DNA of 64,000 nt from Misgurnus anguillicaudatus (lineage: Eukaryota; Chordata; Actinopteri; Cypriniformes; Cobitidae). Numbering within the stretch: position 1 is the first letter of the stretch; each line of letters starts with the position of its first letter. Below are positions 11,990 to 23,120 of the stretch, one piece after another. Where the stretch lies: assembly GCF_027580225.2 (NCBI RefSeq), contig NC_073346.2, positions 6,598,001-6,662,000 of the forward strand. Reading direction: 5' to 3'. A model generated the notes under the pieces. That model made no database searches, was not told the DNA's origin, and saw nothing but the letters and a program-made list of their open reading frames with translations. The position numbers were made by a program, and so were the translations under genes.

Positions 11990-12450
11990 ATCTGACAGAC
12001 ATCCTCCATCATGATCGTGTGTTCTGAATAACTTTATCCATCACTCTCTGGAGAGCAAACGCAGACCCATAGAGCTAAAGAAGCGTATGCGGAGCTTTCC
12101 TTCTCCTCAGCAACCCTGTCGCTCGTAACCTTATTATCCCCCAAACAGGCGATTCCCAGAGCGCCTTCACACACTTCCTGACTCGGCACGCTTGATGTTA
12201 TTTCTTCAGCGGGTGCCTGTGAAGAACTCCTCGCCTTGAAGCCTCGGAGCCTGCAAAGGCACAACAAGCATCGATGGATCACTGTTTTCCTCTCTCGCTC
12301 TAAAACAGCAGAGCTTTTCCAAATGCACAGAACGTTTCTCGAGAGCTCCTTATTTTGATGCCAAATGCATGCGGCCATAGCATCCACCCGTAAAACATCT
12401 TTAAACAAGCTTTCACTTTCTTTAGAGGCATAATGCACTCTGTATTTCTA
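11990..12450. other. Unique, CpG-bearing, non-repetitive block (possible conserved element)
   Basis: A balanced-composition stretch between AT-rich neighbours, with several CpGs and homeobox-like ATAACTTTAT words. It matches no repeat family I recognise and no other part of the window. Minus-strand open frames (12034-12438, 134 codons) have no known domain. The call rests on texture only. Confidence 0.25.
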
Positions 12451-13319
12451 GGAAATGAAAATGATGTCGTTCTCACGGCATATAACAGAACGTACCTGTG
12501 CTGAAAATTTTGTAAACCTTGTATTTTTAATCCAATCATAAAACACTTACTAGGATTCTAATATTTAGATGTTTTTACCTCTTAACATTTATCAGGGATG
12601 ATTGGATGAATAGGATAAGATGTATTAAAATTTATGTTCATTTCTCAGCCCTGTTGTTTGGACGCTGTGGAAGAAGCTTTAGTTGTGAGGAAACATTTGT
12701 TCATTCATTGATTACCTACTGGTTCACTACATTCATTACCAGTCTCATTCTGACCTGAAGCTCTGAACAATGGAAATCTATGAATGTAATGCACCTCATT
12801 TGACTTAAGGTCAAAGTGCAACGTGATGTTTTTCTGTCCGTTCTGTTCAAATTAAACAATGACATGAGACCATACAAAAGGCAATCTGACATTAACAGAA
12901 ATCAAAACCTTACCGGTGTTAAAAGTGAAATTAGGCTTGTATTTTGCTCATATTGTTTTTATTAGTAAGACTACCAGTTAGGATGAAAATGTTAATTTTG
13001 AAATTTGCCAGGAAGTTAAATTTTTTTGCTATAACACCTTTTACAGGGATGCAAAAGTGTCACATCCCGGCAAAATTTGCTATTTTGGATCCAAATAGGT
13101 CGTTGTGAAATCTGATGTGTTTTTGAAAATAGTTGGGATTTGCGATGTCAGTCTTTAGACAGGGTTGAGGTAAATGAATTTATGAAAATCATGCCCAACT
13201 GTTGTGATAACACTGTCAAATCACTAACCAATTTGTCATGGGCTTGCCAGATCTTTTGTACTAGACTCAGGTCTGAGTGTATCTGGCAAGACCATGACAG
13301 TACTATGTTCTGTGTGGGA

Positions 13320-13860
13320 ACATGTGGAGTCATATAGTATGTGTGGCTTCCACGTGTTCCCAGTGTTTTGTGGCTGTCATGGTCTTGCCTGACCTTGGTT
13401 ATTATCCAGGTCGGATGTTAGAGGGCAAGAATATGGCAGCATTGTGTTTACGGGGGAACACGCGTGTTTTCACATCATGTATGTGTGACACGTGTTCCCA
13501 GTGTATTGTCACTTTTACCCTACTCCCTTATGTACTCGTGTCTTACGTGATTAATTATGTTCACCTGTTCCCCATTGATGTGCTGTCTTTATAATGCCCT
13601 CGCGTTCTCTGTGTTGTGCGCGTGCGTTGTTGAATGTGCAGAGTTTTCATGTATTCCGTGTTCTCTGTTACCAGTTCCTGTTTTGGTTCCCGTGTTTTGG
13701 TTTGTGTTTAATCCCAGTGTTTAGTTATTCTCTGTTTTACCCCCACGTGGGTATTTTCTGTTCTGTTTAATAAATATATAGTTTATTTTTGATACATCCT
13801 TGCGTTTGGGTTCTTCTTTAGTTTTCTTTATTCGGTGTTAAACACACCGTGACACAGTTT
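13320..13860 (+). mobile_element. Solo-LTR-like repeat
   Basis: The 3' part has the layout of a fish LTR: AATAAATATATAG polyadenylation-type signal near 13769, a T-rich stretch, GCGTTTGGGTTCTTC, and an end ACACCGTGACA near 13855. The 5' part has repeated CACGTGTTCCCAGTG phrases (about 13348 and 13489). A related 3'-end sequence (TTGTGTTTGGATCCTCTTCC) occurs at about 42069. No internal retroviral-type coding is adjacent. Boundaries and class are inferred. Confidence 0.35.
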
Positions 13861-14156
13861 GGTTATATTTTACAATTTAAAGTGACTTAATTTCCTGCCG
13901 ATGTTTATACAATCTGCTTAGATTATGGTTTAGTATGTGCATTCATAGAAAAATTGCGCAGGACCTGTGCATTCTGGCTTACGTCTACACAATCATCACT
14001 AGGCAACAAGTAAAGGTGCACTGGTTTGTTTGCTTAAGCCCCAGGTACCGTTAACTGTGTTTTAACTAGGGTGGCCATACGTGCCATTTTCCACAGACTC
14101 GTCCTGGCCAAGATTTCAGGTGTATCCTCCGGAAGTCACATTTGTCGACCTCATAC

Positions 14157-15188
14157 TAGAGATGCGCAGATGGGCTATTATTTCATCCGCAATCGCATCA
14201 CAAAACTCATCATCCGTCCGCCATCCATCCACACTAACGTTTCTGACCAGTTTTCAAAACCGCACCCGCCCACCATCTGCTGACTGGGCGATGCAAGGCG
14301 CTGCTGATGACAGCCACGAGACTAGAAAGCTCTAGAATATCAGCAGTGAACTACGTCTCCGATCGGCGAACAGGGACAAAAATAAATAAATAAATAGCCT
14401 AAATTAAACGCACAAATTACATAGCCTGCACTGGTGTCATCCCGATTTACCACTTTGTAAAACTTGTTCCATGCAACTCTTTTCTGACCTTCTATTTCCT
14501 TTGTTTTAAATTCTCATTTTTTGAGTTTGCCACCTACCTCCATCGCCGGCGTTGATAAGAGCTGTGTCAAAATGCATCCTCATTTCTCCGCACTGTTAAT
14601 GATAGAACGAATGGATCCTTAACAGCTGAGTCTATCCCAAACAATTAAAACCTTTATTAAATAAAAGTGTGTATTTATTAGAAAACTTTTTCTTTTCACT
14701 GTTTTAGTATTATAAGTTATGTTTTGTGTTAATATTATTCTGTTTATGTTGTGTGTATTTCTAAGGTTGATTATTTGATATGCTGTTGAATAGTTTAATC
14801 TACATCAATGTGTCATATTTTCTAAAATAAATTAATATTTTTCTGATTACATATTTATTTTAATAAGTCAGAAATGTCTCCGCTGTTTTCAGCTGACAGG
14901 CGCGGTGGGCGCTACTGGGGGCGCGTGCAGCAGGTGACACAAATTGTGGGTCCTCAGATGGCTAGACCGTCTCATTTCAGTTCTCTTTGCGAACTTCTGA
15001 GGCTGCCACCTTGAAAGACAGAGTGCTCAACCTTTTAAGGTCGCATGCTTAGAAGGACACAGCTAATAACAAGCAGTCAATCCTCCACCCGCCCGAATTT
15101 AATAAAAATATTTTTTCGTCACGTCATCCGCCCGATCCACGGTTTATCCGCGGAGTCCGCGGCTGTAACCGCCAACCGCGCATCTCTA
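14157..15188. mobile_element. hAT element, family TAGAGATGCGC, copy 1
   Basis: TAGAGATGCGCAGATGG on the left pairs with CCGCGCATCTCTA on the right. The 8-bp duplication CCTCATAC is perfect (14149-14156 and 15189-15196). The whole 1.03 kb aligns to 52699-53689 with scattered substitutions and indels. Two short overlapping frames (14071-14335) cross the left boundary and are chance frames. No transposase is present. Confidence 0.9.
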
Positions 15189-15324
15189 CCTCATACGACA
15201 TCGAGGTGATCACTTTTCAGTTTTAAACATTTCAAAATTATGATTTATTTTTCTTAAAACATACAATAATTTTAGTTTTATTCTTACCTCGAAATGTAAC
15301 GATTGCTTAAACCTGAAATATTAA

Positions 15325-15755
15325 CTCTTTCGCCGCCAAGAGAAAACGCTTCCCTGCCAATGACGAGTATTTCTGTCTTTCCGCAATACCGCTATTATCT
15401 ACCAGGTGGCACCTTCCGCAACTTTTTAAACTTGGAAGTATTTGTGGCTGCATGTCCTTGTCTGTTTTAAAGATTGCTCTGAATGGGATCTCTATGAAAA
15501 GTCCATCACAAAAATGGAATTATCTCAGCTTTTTGCTCAAAATGTGGTGTTTTTGCAGAAACCTACCCATATTCAAAAGCTGATTACAAAAGAACTACTG
15601 AAGGTAGGATGAAAGTTTTTGTTGAAAGCAGAGGGTCTGTTCATGTTTATATATTTAAAGCAGAACATTTTCTGGAAGGCATTAAACTTTTGTGAAATCA
15701 TGAAAAACGCTGGCGCTGCCTGGCAACTTTTTTTCAACAAAAAAAAGTTCAACAA
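15325..15755. mobile_element. TTAA MITE (CTCTTTCGCCGCCA end), right end truncated
   Basis: It begins TTAA-CTCTTTCGCCGCC at 15321, followed by GAAAACGCTTCCC and CAATGACGAGT words typical of a common cyprinid TTAA element. The expected mirror end is absent; similarity fades near 15755 next to the right end of the outer element. Confidence 0.5.
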
Positions 15756-15839
15756 ATGCAACTTCCGGAGGACACACCTGAAATCCTGGCCAGGACGTGT
15801 ACGGGGAAAATGGCACGTATGGTCACCCTAGTGTTAACT

Positions 15840-16480
15840 GTTCAGGAAGTAACAACCGTAGTCATCTTTGGAAAAGCCTTTATGTGTAAACTGGACCGTA
15901 CAGCACAACTACTTATCTGTCATGTATTCTTTACTCTCTGTTACTGTGCTAATGTAGAGTTTATATAGATGATGGCAAACTTCATAATGCCCTGCACCGC
16001 TGATCTCCCTTCACAATAGCTGTGCTACAGTATGATGTGATATTTTACATACAAGCGTTCAACAGCAATTTTCTAGAGTAACATATGCATTTGAGTGTTG
16101 TGTAAAAATGTTGTTGTACCTCCATTGTGAAAATAATACTAAGATGTAGTCTTTAAATGTATATCTGTCACTATGTTTACAGGCATCCTGTGTGAATAGT
16201 ATACGAGTTTGACTGTTGCTCTTTCTTTATGCTATAATGACAGCAGCACTTGAGCTGGCGTGGAGTAAACCTGATGACAAATGTAATCTCAGCATGATTT
16301 CAGAATGGGCATCTTGTGTGTTTCAATGAAAGCAAGCAAATAAAACCATTTGTACAGTGAAGCCGTGTGTTGTTAATGCTACAATAAATAACCTGAAAAC
16401 AGTGAAAAATGTGTATTCCTCTGGTTGAAAATAATAATCCCAGATTTTACAGTAGACCACTGACACCACAATACTGTATA
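15840..16480. other. No gene seen
   Basis: AT-rich sequence without repeat or coding structure that I can support. Confidence 0.4.
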
Positions 16481-16489
16481 TTCACCTTA

Positions 16490-16765
16490 TTCCGCCACGC
16501 CCCTTTTTAATTCTTCGCTCTTCCGCATTTTGTCAACTGACTTCCGCTGCTAATATGGCACAGTGCATTCGGTGGTTAGTTTGGTGGTTAGAAGATTGTT
16601 TGTAGTTCACTATAACTTTAGCGAAATTACAAATATCGCTACTGCTGTAAATGTTTTAAATTAGGAGCACGGTTAAAACTTCATACGACGCTCGGATAGT
16701 CTTATATTGTCCCATCAATCGTCTCGTGGTTAGACGATATGAAGCGGCCGCGGCAAGTAACCTGG
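16490..16765 (+). promoter_or_regulatory. Candidate promoter and first exon (plus strand)
   Basis: A local CpG-bearing island contains ETS-like ACTTCCGC (about 16540) and GGCCGCGG (about 16746). An ATG at 16739-16741 starts a six-codon frame (MKRPRQ) that runs into a possible donor, CAA|GTAACC, at about 16757. An exon-like segment at 17401-17464 would follow in the matching phase. No protein family is recognised, and this could equally be a non-coding CpG patch. Confidence 0.25.
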
Positions 16766-17034
16766 CATATTTAATTACCTCGTCCTGTCAGGAGTTGATG
16801 GAGCAACATTGTAAATTATTAAAAGTATGTCTACCAATATTTACACAGTGATTTCGTCTTTTTTATAGCAAATGTGCACCTTAGCCAGTCCAATAACTAT
16901 TTCGTTTTTATGTGGTACCATGATAGAATTCATTTGCAAACTTGCCAACACTTATTCCTTCAAATCAGGAGACTTAACTCCTTTTAAGTGGAATCTACAA
17001 AGCTCACATATGGTTTAAGAAATTTCTTACAGAT

Positions 17035-17365
17035 AATATCTGATCACACTGTAAAGGTTTATATAACTGCATGGCAGGTTACATCTGATCACATAGTAAA
17101 TGTTTAATATAACTGCATGACATGTAACAGCTGATCACATTGTAAAGGTTTAATATAAATGCACAACATCTGATCACATTGTAAAGGTTTAATATAATTG
17201 CACAACATCTGATCACATTGTAAAGGTTTAATATAAATGCACAACATCTGATCACATTGTAAAGGTTTAATATAAATGCACAACATCTGATCACCCTGTA
17301 AATGTTTAATATCACTGCATGACATCTGATCACATATGAAGGTTTAATGTAACTTTACAACAGGT
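17035..17365. repeat. 39-bp minisatellite (TGATCACATTGTAAAGGTTTA unit)
   Basis: About eight tandem units. The central ones are exactly 39 bp apart (for example CATCTGATCACATTGTAAAG at 17167, 17206, 17245); outer units vary to about 45 bp. Each unit has a TGATCA palindrome followed by TTTAATATAA. Because 39 is divisible by 3, all frames across the array stay in register and give repetitive pseudo-proteins on the minus strand; these are not genes. Confidence 0.9.
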
Positions 17366-17388
17366 AAAGCAAGACCACCCTGCAATAA

Positions 17389-17610
17389 ATTAAGACACAG
17401 CTTTATCGGAGTCATCAGGAGCTGATCCCAAGTGTTTATCTGGAAGCTGTTGGTGTATGTACTGGTAAAGTGCTTGGCGACTGTGTAATGGATGCAATAT
17501 CAACCCTGTGTAAAGCTGAACCAAAGATGGTTGTTTCTCAGCACATTTGTGCCAGCTCATCACATTGGAGCAGTTTCTCAGACAGGGTTTACAGGACTAG
17601 GTTTTTATTA
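17389..17610 (+). CDS. Exon-like open frame, unrecognised
   Basis: An open frame of about 73 codons without an early ATG has a composition unlike the neighbouring AT-driven frames (for example 'SHQELIPSVYLEAVGVC'). It contains an acceptor-like ACACAG at 17395-17400 and a donor-like ACTG|GTAAAG at 17464/17465, which would define a 64-nt exon. Phase is compatible with the short frame at 16739. The acceptor lacks a good pyrimidine tract. It may be a genuine exon, a pseudogene piece or chance. Confidence 0.22.
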
Positions 17611-18424
17611 TATTAGGACATTTTAGTTTTTACAAACAAACCCTACAAAAAAACAAGACTGGTGCGCATCTTGTGACAAAACAATGGCACTCATATATGT
17701 TGAGGTATGTCAGTAAAAGGTGTTTTTAAATTATTGTAGCTCAAATATGCATTTTAGCTTGGGACGAGGATAAGCCCTGTCAGGGAAACTGCACCATTGT
17801 TTTCCTATATCAGATGTAGGTTGCTTCAGGTTGAGTTGTGATTTTAAAGTGTAGTTGTGGTCAGAGACGGATGGATCCTCTCATTGTGTTTCTGCATCAC
17901 AGTTTAGGAACATGTTGATTGTATCATCCTCACAGTTGTCCACTGCATCACATCAATGCATCTGTGAAAACAATATAACCATAAACAGTTTTATGTTAGT
18001 ATTTAAAATAAACTTGCATCATGAGAATTCATATATAAATGGCACCCATACTTAAACAGAACAGTGTGTAGGAGAGAGATGCATTAAAAAGAGACAGTAA
18101 CATTAACCACACAACCTTTAACTTCAGTGTTAAATAATACGTCGTTTAATAGGTCATTATCAATATCTGAATGAGAAATAAACTGACATTCTAGCATCTG
18201 AAATCTCAGTAACTTGTAGGAATCACGTGGGCTACTGTAAGAATGCAATGTACTATAATATCTCGTTGTACTATCGTAAATATAAAAATATAGGTGGACA
18301 ATTAAAACCATTCAAATAGTTGCATTTTATAAACTAACGTTACTGATCTTAAGTGTATTTGTAGAACGGACTTCACAAATCTAACTTTAGGCGAACGAGC
18401 ACAAAGTTAGCTAAGATAGCTTAC

Positions 18425-18680
18425 CTGAAACTGGCCACCTTTTCAACACCCGGCGTGGTTTAAAGTTACCGGAACATCGTAGTCGAACCTTGGGATAAGG
18501 GTATTCCTCAGTTGGCTTAAAATTGGTAAGAAAGAAACATAAAGGCGCTCGGGTGAGCTTTTTAAGCTTTAACGCGTCGCCTTCAGTCACTGCCTCAGCT
18601 GCTCATCGTCTATGCGGCCGGAAGAACGTTGACAAAATGAGCGAAATGGCGCCGCCCTTGTTGTCGTGAAAAATAAGGTG
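18425..18680 (-). promoter_or_regulatory. Candidate bidirectional promoter with minus-strand non-coding first exon
   Basis: A CpG-bearing block around 18550-18660 contains an ETS-like CCGGAAG (18617-18623) and a YY1-like AAATGGCGCC (about 18644), both usual for TATA-less vertebrate promoters. Reading left, a sequence of about 200 nt ends in a consensus donor CAG|GTAAGC (exon edge 18425). It has only very short ATG frames, so it would be a 5' untranslated exon or lncRNA. Reading right, a short ATG frame ends in a stop before a possible donor AAG|GTGAAT near 18678. No protein identity is available. Confidence 0.35.
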
Positions 18681-18774
18681 AATAACACAACTAACAGTGT
18701 GCCAAATAATCATTTAAGGTCAGTGAGCGTAGAAGTGATTCAAAGACTGCGCCGTTTGCCTTGTGACAATATAA

Positions 18775-18903
18775 ATGGATTTAGATTCCCTGCAATGTGT
18801 CTGCAAAATCTCACAATGTGCACAAGCTTTAGAGGATTATAAGAGGCAAAATGCCAAATCCGCCAGAAGAGGGCTCTACACGTCAGCAAACAGATTCTTC
18901 TAG
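18775..18903 (+). CDS. Small 42-codon open frame next to the candidate promoter
   Basis: ATG at 18775 gives a 42-residue product starting MDLDSLQCVCKISQCAQALE, mixed-charge and not low-complexity, ending at TAG 18901-18903. It lies about 130 bp right of the CpG block. A CCT triplet run (about 18945-18968) follows. No family is recognised and the length is within chance expectation. Confidence 0.15.
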   Translation: MDLDSLQCVCKISQCAQALEDYKRQNAKSARRGLYTSANRFF

Positions 18904-19493
18904 CTGGATAAACAGATTCTTTTCTTTCCCGGAGGGCACCTTCATCACCCTCCTCCTCCTCCTCCTCCTGTACTGGGCAGAGCAGATCCAGTATTAACCG
19001 GCAGGGCCAAGGGTGCAGTGCCTTTGAATATTTCAGCGCACCTCCGGTAGAGTAGAAGCCCTGTGACCTGATAGAGCAGATACAGTGAGTGAAAATGCAC
19101 GAACAGATGAACTCGCTCTTGTTCGCAGGCAACAGCGCTCAACACGCTCAGCCGAAGTTTCAGACCAGCAGATATTCGGGTTTGGATTTTTCTCTTATGA
19201 ACTGTTCTGTAGAAAGACTTGCTCATCAAACACGACCATCTTTAATGTTAGCTAAATTAGCTGATGACATCACAGAGAAAATGTTTCGTCTCTGCGCTCT
19301 TTCAACCTCTGCGATGTCACAGATTTGCACACATTCGTATTGAACAAGGTGCAGCTTAGATCAAATTTAAAGAAAATAATAGTAAGATCTGGACTGTTTG
19401 AAAGTGTGATCAGCTGATGATTCATCTGTGTTCAAACAAATGTACTGTAAGCTAGTCTCGGGCTGAAAATGAATAACATGCTGAAGATGTTAA

Positions 19494-21326
19494 AGGTCAC
19501 CTATTATGCAAAATACACTTTTACAAGGTGTTTGGACATGATGTTTGTTGGCAGTGTGTGAACATCATACCCTATGATGAAAAACAATCCACACACTCCT
19601 TGTTTTTTAATCCCCATTGAACCAAAGCAGTCTCATTAGACATGCCGTTTTGATTCACTTATCAATGTGAGGTCACACTGATAAAGCCCCGCCCACTTAC
19701 AATCCTGCATTACCATAGTTTCCACCCTCAGCGAGTTGTACTCTGTCCACACGATACTATTGTCTCAGACTGTATTAATCCAGCCTGGTCTCACTAATAA
19801 AATGTATTTACACGTAACAATATGTATTTACACGTAACTTTACAAAACAAAAAATTTTTTAAATAGATGCTAAAATGTACCGTGTAGATGTATTTACAAC
19901 ATTTAAACGTAGCATTATTAAGTTTTTACAGCTAAAAAACTTAAAACATTTACGTATCTTTCATTCCTGTTTGCTGTATAATTTCCCTTTAACCATTTTA
20001 GCAATATGTAACCACCTTAACCCTACCCCAAACGTTACCCTAAACCCAAACCCTTTTTATACAAAATTTTTAAATATGTAATGTATTCTTTTTATATTAT
20101 GCAACGTAACGGACAGATATGTTTAGGAACATTTTAGTAACAATAGTAACAATATAGCATTCAAAAGATATTTTAAGCCACTACAGTCTTACGCAAAACA
20201 GTTTATATTAAAATCCTTTAACGTTACTGTTACAAAAAGCATAACAGACAAGTGTTAATCACAACAACTTATTTATTGTGAATATTAAAATCCGTACCAA
20301 AAGTAGTTAAAATTACGATGTGGTGCAGCCAAGGTCCTCTCTGTAGTTTATGAAGTAAAGTAAATAGAAGTATTAAAGTTATTAATCTAGGAGAATGTTA
20401 ATCCGGCTTCCCTCTGTCACAACGCATTTTTTATTTTTTATTTCAAATGTACACCAACAGAAATGACGGAAATATTTCACGTGGCATGCAAAAAGCCAAT
20501 GAGCTTTTGATATCACTGCCGTAAAGCAATGTGTCGTGAACCGTCTTGAGGTGTATTATTTGAATTAAAATTTATAACGAACGCGCGATCTGACTTTTCG
20601 GTTGCTAACTCGGATCAAGATTGCTGGATAAAGGGCTGAATTTGGATCTGTTCCTCACAATCATATGAATTTTAAAGATGTGGATTACAGCAAATGAATA
20701 TTTAAAATAAATACAAACTAAATATTAAAAAACATTGCTAAATAAATACAGAAATGTTATTCATTATAATGTTTTAAAATGTTCAATATTGTGAAATTCT
20801 CTGCGTATCATAATCATTTCATTAGGTAAATGGGTAAACTGTCTAAATAAGTCAGAAAATATGACTGAAAACAATGCTCGTGATTTTAATATTTATGAAT
20901 TGGAATAACTTGCGTACAAATTTGTACGTTTGTAAAGCTGTAAATACTTTATGTATTAGTCCTGTCAAAATGTCGATATTATACGTTTCAGTGTGTTAAA
21001 TTGTAAGTAAGTAAGTAAATGTACGTATGGTACAACCACAGTGAAACGTAAAAATAAACACGTATTCTCATGAGATCACTTTGATTAATTAGATCTATTT
21101 CAACTGAAAGAGCTCACTGTCTGTTTGTAAGGAAATGAGGAGCTGGAGCTTATTTGCATTTAAAGGTACAGACATTAAAATAGTGCTCCACCTAAATAGG
21201 GGCATTTTGGACATGCTATAATAAATGATCGGTGGGGTATTTTGAGCTGAAACTTCACAGACACATTCACAGACACACACCTGAGACTTATATTACATGT
21301 TGTAAAAAGACCATAATTGGTGCCCT
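19494..21326. mobile_element. TTAA MITE (AGGTCACCTATTATGC end), split by a foldback
   Basis: The left end AGGTCACCTATTATGCAAAA follows TTAA (19490-19493). The right end, AATTGGTGCCCT, precedes TTAA (21327-21330). The left half (19494-19772) and right half (21091-21326) match a very common cyprinid element as I remember it, with internal landmarks AAAGCCCCGCCCAC and TTTTGAGCTGAAACTTCACA. The 1.3-kb middle is an insertion. Confidence 0.75.
19781..21083. mobile_element. TIR element with ACGTAA-word arms and CCCTAA-like core, nested
   Basis: The ends CAGCCTGGTCTCACTAATAA and a right end whose reverse complement reads CAAAGTGATCTCATGAGAAT are inverted. ATTAATC (19774-19780) and ATTAATT (21084-21090) flank it as an imperfect duplication. 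Next to the left end are repeated TTTACACGTAAC words, and at 20006-20055 a degenerate CCCTAA/CCCAAA run. An inverted relative lies at about 26683-27515. Confidence 0.65.
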
Positions 21327-21330
21327 TTAA

Positions 21331-22049
21331 AATGAAAAGTAAATAGCATTGAAGCAAGTATCACAAAATCCACCTCAACCTCACATTATCTGTATTGCTC
21401 TTTATCAGCAGCACGCATATATTGGGGAAATGTTCATTTCTGAATAGATCAAGTTCAATGAGAATTCACTGAGCCTATTACAATGCATTCTGGGATTTGT
21501 TGGTATAAACAGTATTGTGCAAAAGTATTACCACGAAAAGTATTTTGCAAATATCTTATGGCGGCCGCCATCACCAGCTTTGTTATTTTAAAAAATGTTT
21601 AATGATCATCCATAATATTTTTTGGGTCTCTTTATTTAGACACAAACAGAAAAAACGAAATATGTACATAAAAATATTATTATTTAAAAAAATTATAATA
21701 ATAAAAATCAGAACAAAATGACAAAACTCAGTTTTTGTGTGACTAAAACTCTCTTGGCACTAAAAGCATCCTGAACTCTTGATGAGACTGAAGTCATAAG
21801 ATTAGGCATTATTGACATTTAAGTTTAATATAATGTCAACTTTCTGTTTAATTCTACCTTTCTACATTTCTCCAATGAGTTATCTCCAGGATGATGCACA
21901 TGTGTAGAATTTAAAATGCTGTTTCTGTGCAAACCCTTAATAATTTACAGTTTCTATACTACAGTTACTGTATATGCGATATAAACCCACATTAAATGAT
22001 CGAGATCAATGACGGTTTGAGAAAGAAAATGCTAGGAGAAAGATGTGCC
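21331..22049. other. No gene seen
   Basis: AT-rich unique-looking DNA. The open frame at 21515-21721 is Lys/Ile-rich and ends in a run of A/T codons; it is not supported as coding. Confidence 0.4.
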
Positions 22050-22300
22050 ATTGACCCGAGCGCAACAGAGATCTGTTTAAAGATCAAGAGGCGAAAAGCA
22101 TAGAGGGGCTGAGGATCCCGGCTGAGTCTAATTGATCTCCATCTCACAATCGTTCACCATTGGGTGGCTTGTTTTAAAGAGACCCCACTTAAAACCCAAA
22201 GCAAGGAGCAAAGCCTTTGGATTTAAAGGGAATATATATCCTTAGAGCAGTGTGCGTGGGGAGGGATGGAGGAGTACAAGCGTGGATGGTGGGAATCAAT
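22050..22300. other. Unique block with conserved-element texture
   Basis: Non-repetitive, moderate-GC sequence with TCTAATTGATCTCC and TTAAAGATCAAG words, which are typical homeodomain and TCF/nuclear-receptor type motifs. No repeat family or coding frame is recognised. This is an inference from texture only. Confidence 0.25.
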
Positions 22301-23120
22301 AATTCATAAGGTCTCTTCTTATTAGGGGTCTCCTGACAGTCTGGCGGGGTCTTGTGCTGGATAAGAGGCAGAATCCCATGGCTTCCTTCCTCATCGTATG
22401 TCGGGATCACAGCATAAAACAAACTTGTGTGAGTCACGTCTCTTCAGCTGCGTGCACATTAAATGGTTTTTAGCACGATTCTGCTGTTTGAGATTCAGAT
22501 TATGAAACAGATCGGTCTTTGATCCGTTGGTGAATTTGATGCTATATTAATGGTCTTACATCATGTCCTAATCTCTTTTAAATGTAGGATCTTTTTGTTG
22601 AGCTGTTTATTTGTAGAACACGATTGGCAGCTCACAGTGAAATTTTATTAGTCCAAAATGTCTCTCCTCATATCACATCTGGTTCTCTGATACCCTTTAA
22701 TCAAATACTGGAGAAGTGTTTGTCTAGTGTCCAGTATTGTGAGCCACTGCAGTGCTACTGTATATGAAAGCTCTTCTGCACATCTGCTTCAATGTCTTGC
22801 ATGTTCAGAAACATGGCACTCATGTAAGCTGGTTATTTGTGTTACTGTCACCTTGAATCGTATCTCACTTCATTGTCATTAAAGTTATTTTGCGCTCTCT
22901 GGATGTTTTTCACATCACTTTCTATGAACTTTACAGACTGTTGTACATGAAAATCCCAGCAGATCAGCAGTTTTTGAGATACGCAAACCACATCAACAGT
23001 CATCTCACAACCAGTGTCTCTTACAGTCAACATTTCTTATTCAGACTGTTTCAGTATTTTATTATCAGCCAAAAATGGGATTATAGAGGGTTTAAAAGTG
23101 GGCTTATTTAGATAAAACAT

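Larger units (their letters stand above)
14067..15830. mobile_element. hAT-like TIR element (TAGGGTG ends) carrying two nested insertions
   Basis: The ends TAGGGTGGCCATACGTGCCA and TGGCACGTATGGTCACCCTA are inverted. Homology extends about 70 bp inward through the GGCCA(A/G)GA and TTCCGGAGGA-type words. Flanks are GTTTTAAC (14059-14066) and GTGTTAAC (15831-15838), a 7-of-8 duplication. Without the insertions at 14157-15188 and 15325-15755 the element is only a few hundred bp and non-coding. Confidence 0.7.

Noticed and set aside
17079..17333. Repetitive minus-strand proteins (YNVIRCCAFILNL units)
   Set aside because: They are translations of the 39-bp minisatellite, open only because the unit length is a multiple of three.
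17035..17345. CRISPR array
   Set aside because: The units are contiguous tandem repeats with no variable spacers, in vertebrate-type DNA.
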